Source: Pontibacter harenae (GTDB lineage: Bacteria > Bacteroidota > Bacteroidia > Cytophagales > Hymenobacteraceae). Taken from it: a DNA stretch of 64,000 nt. The stretch spans positions 62,001-126,000 of the forward strand of contig NZ_JAJJWH010000009.1 of assembly GCF_020907245.1 (NCBI RefSeq), in the 5' to 3' direction. The notes beneath the pieces were generated by a model. The model searched no databases. It was not told the DNA's origin and saw only the letters and a list, made by a program, of their open reading frames with translations. The translations under genes and the position numbers were made by a program. Below, one piece after another: positions 46,837-55,682 of this stretch (position 1 is its first letter; each line of letters begins with the position of its first letter).

Positions 46837-48279
46837 ATGAAAAAACACAAAAACACCTTATTTGCCGTCTCCATAGCGCTGCTGTTTAGTTCATGCGCCA
46901 AAAACCCTGTAACAGGCAACAGAGAAATCATGTTAATGTCTGAATCACAGGAAATAGCACTTGGTCAGCAATCAGATCCTCAAATTGTCGCACAGTTTGG
47001 TCTATACGAAAACGCAGCGCTGCAACGATTTATAAGTGAGAAAGGCCAGCAAATGGCAGCTATTTCGCACCGCGATAATCTTAACTATGAATTTAAAATA
47101 GTAGACTCGCCCGTAATTAATGCCTTTGCCGTACCTGGGGGCTATGTATACTTCACGCGCGGTATATTAGCGCACTTTAATAATGAAGCGCAATTTGCAG
47201 GAGTACTTGGCCACGAAATAGGCCATATAACTGCACGACATTCTGCGCAGCAACAAAGCAAAGCTCAACTGGCACAATTTGGCTTGGTGTTGGGTTCTGT
47301 TGTTTCGCCGCAGGTTGCTCGTCTCGGAAACGAACTTTCGCAAGGCGTGGGCCTGTTGTTTCTTAAGTTTGGAAGAGACGATGAACGGGAGTCAGATAGA
47401 CTTGGTGTGGAATACTCCACTAAAATAGGTTATGACGCAGAAGAGATGGGTGACTTCTTCCTGACGTTGCAAAGAGCACAGGGTGGCGGAGAAGAAGGTA
47501 ACGCTGTACCAGGCTTCTTGTCTACGCACCCAAACCCAGGCGAAAGATTTGAAACAGTAAATCAACTTGCGGCTGAGTGGCAACAGAAGTTAAACCAGCC
47601 AAACCTGAAGGTAAACAGAGAGTCGTACCTGCGCATGATCGATGGCATTATCTATGGCGAAGATCCAAAGCAGGGTTTCGTGGAAAACAATACCTTTTAC
47701 CACCCAGAACTTAAGTTTAAGTTTCCGATACCTGCCCAATGGATGCACCAGAACAGTCCTCAGCAGTTCCAGATGGCTTCACAAGACGGTAACGCTATGA
47801 TGGCGCTAACACTTGTACCAGGTGAATCGTTAGAGGCTGCAGCGCAACAATTACTACAGCAATACCAACTACAGCAAGTAGAGGCGCAGAAAACTACGGT
47901 AAATGGCCTACCTGCTATTGCTATGGTGGCAGATCAGCAGCAGCAAGGTGGAGTCATCAGAACACTTACCTACCTGATCCAGTACGGGGGCAACATCTAT
48001 AGCTTAATGGGCATAAGTAGTGCTGCTAATTTTAACAACTATATGCAGGCCTTTACTTCTACTATGCAAAGTTTTAGCCAGCTAACTGAACCTGATAAGT
48101 TAAACCGCCAGCCAGAGCGCATACGTATCAAAACCGTTGCCCAAAGCACTACCTTAGCTCAGGCGCTACGTAATTTTAACACACCAGAAAACAGATTAGA
48201 GGAACTAGCCATCTTAAACGGCTTACAGCTGAATGATCGGGTAGAGAAAGGCATGCTGATTAAAACAGTTGCTCAGTAA
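46837..48279 (+). CDS. M48 family zinc metalloprotease lipoprotein (BepA/YfgC-like)
   Basis: A 480-residue envelope protease. A lipoprotein signal ends in LLFSSC near residue 21. The zinc motif is GHEIGHITARH and the third ligand is the glutamate in ERESDRLGVEY. The catalytic domain ends near residue 260. The C-terminal part contains PQQFQMASQDGNAMMALTLVPGE and a LysM-like ending (STTLAQALRNFNTPENRLEELAILNGL), possibly for peptidoglycan contact. Related proteins assist or degrade outer-membrane proteins. It is a single-gene unit bounded by hairpins. Confidence 0.9.
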   Translation: MKKHKNTLFAVSIALLFSSCAKNPVTGNREIMLMSESQEIALGQQSDPQIVAQFGLYENAALQRFISEKGQQMAAISHRDNLNYEFKIVDSPVINAFAVPGGYVYFTRGILAHFNNEAQFAGVLGHEIGHITARHSAQQQSKAQLAQFGLVLGSVVSPQVARLGNELSQGVGLLFLKFGRDDERESDRLGVEYSTKIGYDAEEMGDFFLTLQRAQGGGEEGNAVPGFLSTHPNPGERFETVNQLAAEWQQKLNQPNLKVNRESYLRMIDGIIYGEDPKQGFVENNTFYHPELKFKFPIPAQWMHQNSPQQFQMASQDGNAMMALTLVPGESLEAAAQQLLQQYQLQQVEAQKTTVNGLPAIAMVADQQQQGGVIRTLTYLIQYGGNIYSLMGISSAANFNNYMQAFTSTMQSFSQLTEPDKLNRQPERIRIKTVAQSTTLAQALRNFNTPENRLEELAILNGLQLNDRVEKGMLIKTVAQ

Positions 48280-48282
48280 ATA

Positions 48283-48324
48283 AATTTGTGCTAGCAACTG
48301 TAACTACAGCTGCTAGCACAAATT
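48283..48324. terminator. Terminator between M48 protease and histidine kinase genes
   Basis: A 14-base perfect stem AATTTGTGCTAGCA/TGCTAGCACAAATT with a 14-base loop lies between convergent genes. Confidence 0.65.
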
Positions 48325-48375
48325 AAAGATCATCCTTATGGAAGGATACTGCTAATTATAAAAAGTTAAAAGTTT

Positions 48376-50502
48376 TCACCGTTTAAAATGGATCTTGAAA
48401 GTTGACCCCACTCCTACTTGGCTTTCCACTTCTATTTTACCACCTGCGTTTTCAACAATTTTCTTTACGATGTAAAGACCTATGCCAGTACCTTCCACAT
48501 GGTCATGCAGGCGCTTAAACATCGAAAACATCTTTCGTTCTTCAGATAAATCAATCCCTAAACCGTTATCGGCTACACTTAAAACTACATAATTAGCCGT
48601 AAGCTCAGTAGCTATTTTAATGTGCGGCTTCTTATCTGGAGCGCGGTATTTAAGTGCATTGCTCAATAGGTTGTATACTATACTTCTAACATTTTTCGCA
48701 GAAAATTGTATAGTGGAACCAGCCATAACTTCATGCTCAACTATTGCGTCTGTTTCAGCTATAATTGAGTTAAAGTCTAGCTTAACTTCTTCTACCACGT
48801 TGGCAAGATCTATTTGCGTTACGTCCTCTCCTGCCTCCCTTTGAATTTTAGCAACCTGTGTTAAATCGGAAACAGCTTTTTTGAACCTGTCTATGGAACT
48901 TTGGATGTAGTTTATTAGCTGCTGCACTATCTCAGATTCCAGCGTATCAGCAGAAAGTTGTGCTACCAACTCATGCATTAACCCTTCGATGTTAGAAATT
49001 GGTGCTTTCAAATCGTGTGAGGCAGAATAAACAAAGTTATCCAGGTCTGCATTGGTGGCTAGCAACTCCTTGTTCATGGCTTCAATTTCTTGTCTTGCCT
49101 TCACCTGTTCGCTTATGTCAATGGCAATGGCAATTACACCTATAATCATACCTAGGGAGTTGCGCACAGGATGGTAAACAAAGTTCAGGTAAAGCTGCTC
49201 CATTTGGCCGTTCCGTTCAAACGTTATGGGCAACTCGTTAGCCACAAAGGGTACGCCTGTGCTCACTACGCCATCAAGTAGTTCCTTTATACCTTGGCTG
49301 TTTACTTCTGGCAAAGCCTCAAGCACTGGCTTCCCAAGCACTTCTTCGGGTTTCCTTCCCCATATCTCGCAAACACCAGGGTTAGCGATATCAACCACAT
49401 AATTTGGCCCGCTCACGATGGTTATGCCTACTGGAGCTTGCTGAAAAACATCGCGCAAAAACTGCTCCTGCCTGTTAAGTTCTTCCCTTGCCTGCACACT
49501 TGTGATAGAAGTAGCAAACTGGCCTGAGAGCAACTGATGGAAACTTTTGTAATCTGCATTGTACTCTAGACGCGGACTAATACCTGCAACAAAAAAACCG
49601 ATGATACTATTGCGTCCTGGCCGAAAGATAGGGTGTATGGCGGCCTGCTTTGGTAAAGCAGCTCCAGGTGTGTTTATACCCTTAAAATAGTCCTCAGACA
49701 GGTTATCTACCACTACCACTTCTTTTGATTGCTGTACCTGCTTAAAATGATAAAGCCTATCTGTTACCTGTTGGTTAAGGTCTATCTCGTGTATTACCGC
49801 ATCCTCGGCCAAATTTCCACTATAGCCAAGCAAGTGTGCTTTTTTACCTTCTTTATCAAAAAGGTAAATTAAATTGAATGGAATATCATCTGAATTCTCA
49901 TCAAGTATAGTACTAGTAGCCTGGCAAGCCTGTTCCAGTGTTTGGATCAGGGCCATCTCCTCCGACACATCTTTAAGGGTTTTCAAGCGTCTCTGGCTCA
50001 AAACAGTGTTAGTAACCTCGTTACAGGCACAAAAAACACCTTCAACTTTTCCCGCTTCATTAAATATGGGGCTATATGAAAATGTCCAGTAAGTTTCTTC
50101 GATAAACCCCTTACGATCGAGCAGAATAAGTAAGCTATCCGCATAAAACTGATTGCCTTCTTTTAATATACCTTCTGCTACTACTCCAAGCTGTTCCCAT
50201 ATTTCCGCCCACATCTCGCGGGCACTTGCTCCCAATGCCTTCGGATGTTTTTTACCCAAAGCTGGTATGTAGGCATCGTTATGAAACATGTAAAGGTTTT
50301 CTGACCACCAGATAAACATCGGGAAGCCTGAATTGAGCATAAGTCGGAGATTAGTCTGGAGGGTATTAGGCCAGTTATCTGGACTTCCTAAGGGGTGGTT
50401 ATGCCAATCGTAAGATCGCATTAACTCTCCCATCTCTCCTCCGCCGCGAAAAATATTAGCATAACTGCTGTTAGTTACTGCGGCACTATTTGATAAAGTC
50501 AT
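48376..50502 (-). CDS. PAS/GAF sensor histidine kinase
   Basis: A 708-residue soluble sensor kinase without membrane segments. An N-terminal PAS-like domain (residues about 20-150, with PMFIWWSENLYMFHNDAYIPALGKKHPKA in outline) is followed by a GAF-like domain (about 180-340) and a second PAS domain (about 345-465, RDVFQQAPVGITIVSG). The HisKA box YSASHDLKAPISNIEGL carries the phospho-accepting histidine, and the ATPase domain shows NLLSNALKYRAP, VADNGLGIDL and GTGIGLYIVKKIVE. The PAS and GAF ligands are unknown. No response regulator is directly attached; the nearest is at 53824. Confidence 0.9.
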   Translation of the reverse strand: MTLSNSAAVTNSSYANIFRGGGEMGELMRSYDWHNHPLGSPDNWPNTLQTNLRLMLNSGFPMFIWWSENLYMFHNDAYIPALGKKHPKALGASAREMWAEIWEQLGVVAEGILKEGNQFYADSLLILLDRKGFIEETYWTFSYSPIFNEAGKVEGVFCACNEVTNTVLSQRRLKTLKDVSEEMALIQTLEQACQATSTILDENSDDIPFNLIYLFDKEGKKAHLLGYSGNLAEDAVIHEIDLNQQVTDRLYHFKQVQQSKEVVVVDNLSEDYFKGINTPGAALPKQAAIHPIFRPGRNSIIGFFVAGISPRLEYNADYKSFHQLLSGQFATSITSVQAREELNRQEQFLRDVFQQAPVGITIVSGPNYVVDIANPGVCEIWGRKPEEVLGKPVLEALPEVNSQGIKELLDGVVSTGVPFVANELPITFERNGQMEQLYLNFVYHPVRNSLGMIIGVIAIAIDISEQVKARQEIEAMNKELLATNADLDNFVYSASHDLKAPISNIEGLMHELVAQLSADTLESEIVQQLINYIQSSIDRFKKAVSDLTQVAKIQREAGEDVTQIDLANVVEEVKLDFNSIIAETDAIVEHEVMAGSTIQFSAKNVRSIVYNLLSNALKYRAPDKKPHIKIATELTANYVVLSVADNGLGIDLSEERKMFSMFKRLHDHVEGTGIGLYIVKKIVENAGGKIEVESQVGVGSTFKIHFKR

Positions 50503-50866
50503 TTATAGGTGAAATCGGTGCAAAGAAATAGATAGCTCTAAAATTACTTATTTAGATAGATTAGAACTAACGTTTAAATAAAGACCAAGTTAGCACTAGC
50601 GCTTCAAAAATGTGTAAGAGAAGCTCTTTACAGGTATAGTTGATAGAACTACAAAGCCTGTAATATTGCTTGGCAAGCAGCAATAGCCAACACTACTTTG
50701 ACGCAAAGTTATAAAGCAGAAATGTTTATCTTTTTATACTTACATACGCTAGGCCCGTATGAAAATACATCATTTTCGGTAAAACAAAAGCAGTGTAGTG
50801 GAGAAGTTCGCTTTCACTTAAAGGCGCGTTTCAGTTAATATAAAGCCACCACAGCCCCATGACTTT
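50503..50866. other. Intergenic region upstream of the molybdopterin dehydrogenase gene
   Basis: About 360 bases between the divergent kinase and dehydrogenase genes. No gene was recognised; promoters for both must lie here. No 2Fe-2S or FAD subunit gene of a xanthine dehydrogenase complex is present in it. Confidence 0.45.
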
Positions 50867-50989
50867 ATGATGCACGAAAATAAGCCCAAACCAAAAGAAA
50901 GCAAAGAGCAAAGAGCACAGCGACAAGCGTTTTTAAGCACAATGCCTACAAGCTTAAAATGGCTCCGCAAACAATTGTGCAGGCTTTAA
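50867..50989 (+). CDS. Possible 40-codon leader peptide
   Basis: A small frame starting with two ATG codons encodes a strongly charged peptide (MMHENKPKPKESKEQRAQRQ, then AFLSTMPTSLKWLRKQLCRL). It ends shortly before the preferred start of the dehydrogenase. No family was recognised. It may be the relic of a deleted upstream subunit, a leader, or chance. Confidence 0.25.
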   Translation: MMHENKPKPKESKEQRAQRQAFLSTMPTSLKWLRKQLCRL

Positions 50990-51027
50990 AAAGCGGCAGG
51001 TATAGTTTAACATCTAAAACAGAAAGT

Positions 51028-53235
51028 ATGAGCAAAGTAGCAATGGGTGACCCGATGGACAGAGTAGAAAGTCTGTTAAAAGTAACTGGGGGAGCTAGGT
51101 ATGCGGTAGAATATAACCTACCAGACGAAGCCTATGGTGTGTTAGTGACTAGCACAATTGCTAAAGGACGCATCAAGAACATAGACACAAAAGCTGCTGA
51201 GCGGGCATCAGGTGTACTGGCTGTTATTACATATCAAAACTCACCTAAGGTACCAGGTTATGAAGCTTCTGTGAATAACGAAGGCGCCAGGGTATATGGA
51301 CAGGAATTCCGCTTGTTTTACGATGACAAAATATACCATAACTACCAACCAGTAGCCTTAGTTGTAGCAAACACCTTGCAAAGAGCGGAAGACGCGGCTA
51401 CTATGGTAAAAGTTAGCTACGCAGAGGAACCTCACCAGACAAACATGGAGAGCAACCTAAGCAAAGCCATAAAACCAACCCGCCACAACGACTATAGCAG
51501 AGGAACACCTGATGCCTATAAAACAGCGCCTGTAAAAATAGTGCGCGAGTACCGTACTCCAGTTCAGGTACATAACCCGATGGAACCACATGCTACAACA
51601 GCAGTTTGGGATGGAGAAGACAAGGTTCGGGTTTACAATAAAACGCAAGCCACAAAAATATCACAAAAGGAAATTTCAAAAGCCTTCGACCTGAAAGAAG
51701 AAAATGTACTGGCCCACTCTCCTTTTGTAGGAGGAGCCTTTGGAAGTTCATCACGGGTTTGGCCGCAGGAAATGGCTGCCATATTAGGTGCAAAAGTAGT
51801 AGGTAGGCCTGTGCAGGTAATGCTAAAGCGGGAACAGGTGTTTAATATGGTTGGTTACCGGCCGCGCTCTGTGCAAATTTTCGGAGTAGGTGCAACCGCA
51901 GACGGTAAACTTGTTGGAATAACGCACGAAGCTTATGGCACTACATCCCAGTACGAGCAGTTTACGGAGCGCCTTATTGATCCAAGCAAGTCGATGTACA
52001 GTTGTCCAAATTTTAACTCTTCTTACCGGCTGGTGCAGCTCGATATGAGCACCCCCTGCTGGACACGTGGCCCAGGCGAAACCAGCGGATCTTTTGCCCT
52101 GGAATCGGCGATGGATGAATTGGCTTATGCGCTTAAAATAGACCCGCTGGCACTCCGCCTAAAGAACTATGCTGAGAAAGACCCAGAGAATAACAAACCT
52201 TGGTCCAGCATCCACTTAAAAGAGTGTTTTGAAAAAGGTGCCGAGCGTTTTGGCTGGAGTAAGCGCAACCCCACTCCCCGCTCTAACCGCGCTGGCGACT
52301 GGTTGGTTGGTACAGGTATGGCCGCTGGTATTTATAAAGCTGCTCGAGACAGAGCAGTAGCCAGAGCCATACTGGATGCAGATGGTTCCCTGCTGGTGCA
52401 GTGTGCAGTGGCCGATACAGGACCAGGCTCAGCCACTATTTTTACACAAATAGCGGCCGACGTAATGGGCTTAGACCGTGAAAGCGTGCGTTTTGAATGG
52501 GGAAACTCAACATTACCATATGCACCTGGTCAGTTTGGTTCACACACCACAGCTTCAGTTGGTTCGGCTGTTTATGATGTCTGCTCGGCTTTAAAACAAA
52601 AGCTGCAGGAATTAGCAGTGAGTATACCTGGCTCTCCTCTGCAACAGGCACAGGATACAGATCTCATTTTCGAAAACGGAACAGTTAAGTTAAAAAGCGG
52701 AACAGCTAGTCAGAAGTATTCAGATATTCTGCAACAGCATAACTTGCCTGAGCTTGTACTGGTAAAGGAATCTAAAGGTGACGCCGTCTTAGAAGACTAT
52801 TCCAGCAAGTCGTTTTGCAGCAATTTTGTGGAGGTACACGTACACGCAGCCACTGGTGAAGTTCGGGTTAAGAGAGTTGTTTCTGCCGTGGATGCCGGTA
52901 AGATTATGAACCATAAAACCGCCGAAAGCCAGGTATACGGCTCTGTTGTATGGGGAATTGGTATAGCACTGATGGAAGAAGGAATCATAGACCATCGCTT
53001 TGGCCGCCATATTAACAACGATCTATCTAAATACCATGTGCCTGTTAATGCCGATGTGCCCAATATAGATGTCATTTTTATTGATAAAGCAGATCCAATT
53101 GTGGACCCCATGGGTGCAAAAGGACTTGGCGAAATTCCACTGATAGGTTTAACGGCTGCTATAGCCAATGCTGTTTATCATGCCACAGGTAAAAGAGTGT
53201 ATGAACTTCCGATAACACCTGCTAAGCTAGTGTAA
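51028..53235 (+). CDS. Xanthine dehydrogenase family protein, molybdopterin-binding subunit (YagR-like)
   Basis: The large molybdenum subunit of an aldehyde/xanthine oxidoreductase-type enzyme, 735 residues. The N-terminus GDPMDRVESLLKVTGGARYAVEYNLPD, outlined here, is typical. Mo-pterin contacts appear as PFVGGAFGSSSRVWPQEMAA and GQFGSHTTASVGSAVYDV, and the base glutamate is in GAKGLGEIPLIG near the C-terminus. The frame extends to an ATG at 50959; 51028 gives the standard N-terminus. YagR normally works with a 2Fe-2S subunit (YagT) and an FAD subunit (YagS). Neither gene is adjacent, so this is an orphan or pairs with distant genes. The substrate is unknown. Confidence 0.88.
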   Translation: MSKVAMGDPMDRVESLLKVTGGARYAVEYNLPDEAYGVLVTSTIAKGRIKNIDTKAAERASGVLAVITYQNSPKVPGYEASVNNEGARVYGQEFRLFYDDKIYHNYQPVALVVANTLQRAEDAATMVKVSYAEEPHQTNMESNLSKAIKPTRHNDYSRGTPDAYKTAPVKIVREYRTPVQVHNPMEPHATTAVWDGEDKVRVYNKTQATKISQKEISKAFDLKEENVLAHSPFVGGAFGSSSRVWPQEMAAILGAKVVGRPVQVMLKREQVFNMVGYRPRSVQIFGVGATADGKLVGITHEAYGTTSQYEQFTERLIDPSKSMYSCPNFNSSYRLVQLDMSTPCWTRGPGETSGSFALESAMDELAYALKIDPLALRLKNYAEKDPENNKPWSSIHLKECFEKGAERFGWSKRNPTPRSNRAGDWLVGTGMAAGIYKAARDRAVARAILDADGSLLVQCAVADTGPGSATIFTQIAADVMGLDRESVRFEWGNSTLPYAPGQFGSHTTASVGSAVYDVCSALKQKLQELAVSIPGSPLQQAQDTDLIFENGTVKLKSGTASQKYSDILQQHNLPELVLVKESKGDAVLEDYSSKSFCSNFVEVHVHAATGEVRVKRVVSAVDAGKIMNHKTAESQVYGSVVWGIGIALMEEGIIDHRFGRHINNDLSKYHVPVNADVPNIDVIFIDKADPIVDPMGAKGLGEIPLIGLTAAIANAVYHATGKRVYELPITPAKLV

Positions 53236-53383
53236 CCCAAGAGCAAATTTTGCATTATAAGGCACAAAAAGTTGCTGCTATACTCCTCACCGAACAATAA
53301 ACAGTTTCAAGCATATCAATATCTGCTAAACCAAACGCCATATCTTCGGTTCACAACACAGTCCAATGTGCTGTTGCTTGCAA

Positions 53384-53407
53384 TCAACTAATAGGCCTAT
53401 TAGTTGA
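53384..53407. repeat. 24-base perfect palindrome
   Basis: TCAACTAATAGG is followed immediately by its exact reverse complement, with no loop. The lack of a spacer and of a T run argues for a protein-binding site rather than a terminator, but this is only inference. Confidence 0.5.
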
Positions 53408-53469
53408 ATGCAGCATTACAATCCTCATCAGCACTATAACTGCACCCACAATTTAATCTATAAAAGAGA

Positions 53470-53518
53470 AATTAAGGGTGTCATTTTTCCCAAAAAAGGA
53501 AAAATGACACCCTTAATT
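53470..53518. terminator. 21-base perfect stem-loop
   Basis: The left arm 53470-53490 and right arm 53498-53518 are exact complements around a 7-base A-rich loop (CAAAAAA). No T tract follows. It is probably the late terminator of the dehydrogenase gene, 235 bases downstream of its stop. Confidence 0.5.
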
Positions 53519-53823
53519 GAGTATTACATCCTGACTACGGTTGCTTCAGCACCTTTATAAAAAGACTGATTATTGCACACAAAACCCTGTAAATAATCAA
53601 CATACTGGTTAATTCAAAATATTTTAAACTTATAATATACAATACAGAACATATTTGGTACAAAATTTAAGAATGAAGCGTGTTATAGCGACACTCAAGA
53701 TGAAAATTTTACCCTTTTGACAAATGCTTCATGTGCGTGAGAAATGACCAAGACACAACATTATAATAGCAACTACTAACCAAGTCTAAAGCTATCAGCA
53801 GATTTCAAACACTAAACAGCGGC

Positions 53824-54225
53824 ATGATTGAGAGCACCTATATTGTTGATGACGATAAGATAAGCACTTTTCTGACAGAGCACATTCTGGAAGGATTCTC
53901 AAAAGAATTGAAGTGCTTTTCTTCGGCGGAAGCTGCACTGGAGGAAATAATAACAGTTGAAGCCGAAAGAAAAACGCATCCTTTTGTTGTTTTTCTTGAT
54001 CTGAACATGCCCATCATGGACGGTTGGGACTTTTTGGAAGCCATATCTCTTAAACAGGAAAGGCTTAAAAACAGGTGCAAAATAGTTATCCTTACCTCTT
54101 CTATAGATGAGGAAGAAAAACGAAGGTCTGCAGAATACAACTTGGTATTAAAATTCTTGTCAAAGCCACTCGATAAATCTGGACTGGCCTCAATTCAGGA
54201 CATGATTTGCAACAACAAATATTGA
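53824..54225 (+). CDS. Single-domain response regulator (CheY-like)
   Basis: A receiver domain alone, 133 residues. The acidic pocket is YIVDDDKIS near residue 9, the phospho-accepting aspartate is in VVFLDLNMPIMDGWDFLE near residue 59, and the switch threonine and lysine are in VILTSSIDEEE and FLSKPLDKSG. There is no output domain, so it probably acts by protein contact or in a phosphorelay. The PAS/GAF kinase at 48376 is a possible partner by proximity only. Confidence 0.9.
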   Translation: MIESTYIVDDDKISTFLTEHILEGFSKELKCFSSAEAALEEIITVEAERKTHPFVVFLDLNMPIMDGWDFLEAISLKQERLKNRCKIVILTSSIDEEEKRRSAEYNLVLKFLSKPLDKSGLASIQDMICNNKY

Positions 54226-54304
54226 TTATTGCGAATATTAACAGCATCTTTGAATACTTATAAAGAAAATACCTATCAGCTAATACAACTACTCAGCTTC
54301 TATT

Positions 54305-55000
54305 ATGCCTGCCCAGCACGAAAACAACAACGAGCGCTTAACCCTAAAATACTTAAGAGATCATTATGCTGTTCTTTACAAGACAGCTAATGTGTTTGTA
54401 GATCAGAACCAAGCAACCAAACGTGGCCATGTAGCCAATGCCATCTTTGCTTGCACCGATAGCAAAAACAGTTTCTTCATCGCCTCTCTGCATACGCAAC
54501 AGTCGGAGCGGCTTGCAAAGCTTCTGATAAACTACAAGAAGAACGGGCTCAGCAAGTTTCGTTTTCTTTTAGCTTTTGTGGTTCTTATAGCCAGTCTCTT
54601 GGCAGGAAAGCAATTGGAGCATTGGGCATTTGTTTTCATCATGCCTGTAGTAGTAACTATAGCAACTTTTGTGATCCATTCACTTCTGGAAGAAAAAGGT
54701 TTAAAAAGGAAAATAAATAAAGTTGCAGATCAACTCAAAAAACAACCAGCAAACGAACAGTGGCTAAGCATGTCTGTCAGTAGTATCTGTTTTCGCAACA
54801 ATTTGATGGCCTCTTACTTACTTCATTCACTCGAAGCACGAGGCATAGGTCTTGTAACTGTGGGTAAGCGTTCTAAGGTAATTGTAATGCAAAGGCCTAA
54901 AACTACTGTATGCCGTAAAGGTGACTTTATATCACACTACGCATCTGAAACTACTATTCGTAAAGCACTTCTTAATGAGCAATACCTGAAAGTAGCTTAG
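54305..55000 (+). CDS. Uncharacterised protein with two central membrane helices
   Basis: A 231-residue protein whose family was not recognised. Residues 1-75 are soluble and mixed alpha/beta, with RGHVANAIFACTDSKNSFFIASLHTQQSERL given in outline. Two hydrophobic helices follow at about 85-105 (FRFLLAFVVLIASLLAG) and 108-128 (WAFVFIMPVVVTIATFVIHSLL). A second soluble part ends in ASYLLHSLEARGIGLVTVGKRSKVIV. The start at 54305 lies 79 bases after the response regulator; the two could be co-transcribed. The paired soluble halves around a hairpin membrane anchor suggest a cytoplasmic membrane-attached protein. Confidence 0.7.
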   Translation: MPAQHENNNERLTLKYLRDHYAVLYKTANVFVDQNQATKRGHVANAIFACTDSKNSFFIASLHTQQSERLAKLLINYKKNGLSKFRFLLAFVVLIASLLAGKQLEHWAFVFIMPVVVTIATFVIHSLLEEKGLKRKINKVADQLKKQPANEQWLSMSVSSICFRNNLMASYLLHSLEARGIGLVTVGKRSKVIVMQRPKTTVCRKGDFISHYASETTIRKALLNEQYLKVA

Positions 55001-55021
55001 GCTACTTAAGGCAATTCATGT

Positions 55022-55070
55022 CATAAACACACAGCCCCAAGAGATAATCTCTTGGGACTGTGTGTTTATG
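55022..55070 (+). terminator. Intrinsic terminator after the uncharacterised gene
   Basis: A 23-base stem with a single mismatch (left arm 55022-55044, loop TAA, right arm 55048-55070) includes CCCAAGAGA/TCTCTTGGG. Confidence 0.75.
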
Positions 55071-55322
55071 AGTACTTCAATTGTAAACTTTCAATGTTTC
55101 ATCAGGAAAACAGGATTTAAGATTTACTCATTCATAAGGCTGCATATAAGCTTTTTCAGTGAATATGTGCGTCCAGTCATATTCTGAATTGTAACATAAT
55201 AAAGAGTAAACATATCCTTTAGCTCCTGTAGCACGTAAACTATAGTAGTATTAGGTAAATGAATATTTTGGTTTCAATACACAAGATATTTATTTATAGA
55301 TGTATGAATTAAATTTAGACTT
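55071..55322. other. Intergenic region upstream of small lipoprotein gene
   Basis: About 250 bases without a gene, AT-rich, presumably containing the promoter of the lipoprotein gene. No box could be assigned with confidence. Confidence 0.4.
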
Positions 55323-55541
55323 ATGAAAAAATTATTTTTTGCGTGTGCACTGACATTAGGATCTCTTAGCCTATATTCTTGTGGAGGAAACAGTGATACA
55401 ACCGCTTCTGACAATGAAAATGTAATAGAAAGAGATACAACTGTATCTGAACTTGAGGTTCAGGAAACTGTAGTACAAACTGATACTACAACTCAAACAG
55501 AGACTATTGATAGAGAAACAAATCAAGAGCAAAATCAATAA
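55323..55541 (+). CDS. Small Thr/Glu-rich lipoprotein
   Basis: A 72-residue predicted lipoprotein. The signal peptide MKKLFFACALTLGSLSLYSC places the lipid-modified cysteine at residue 20. The mature part is about 52 residues, highly acidic and threonine-rich (ERDTTVSELEVQETVVQTDT), and contains no fold that can be recognised. Short disordered lipoproteins of this kind are frequent in Bacteroidota and have no known function. It has its own very long terminator hairpin. Confidence 0.72.
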   Translation: MKKLFFACALTLGSLSLYSCGGNSDTTASDNENVIERDTTVSELEVQETVVQTDTTTQTETIDRETNQEQNQ

Positions 55542-55570
55542 TTGATTTTGTGCCTAAACAGCTTCTAACA

Positions 55571-55640
55571 GAGCTGTAATTGAAAAGGTAGGGTAAAGAA
55601 GCTTATTGCTGTATTTACCCTACCTTTTCAATTACAGCTC
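55571..55640. terminator. Terminator with 27-base perfect stem
   Basis: The arms 55571-55597 and 55614-55640 are exact reverse complements with a 16-base loop. It lies between the lipoprotein gene and the convergent polysaccharide lyase-like gene. Confidence 0.75.
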
Positions 55641-55682
55641 TAAAACCACTTTTACAGGTTCTCAAGTTGGTTTAACGAAAAT

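Larger units (their letters stand above)
53236..53823. other. 588-base intergenic region with two large palindromes
   Basis: No gene is supported between the dehydrogenase and the response regulator. The region contains a 24-base perfect palindrome (53384-53407) and a 21-base perfect stem-loop (53470-53518). The part after 53520 is AT-rich and probably carries the promoter of the response-regulator gene. Confidence 0.55.
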
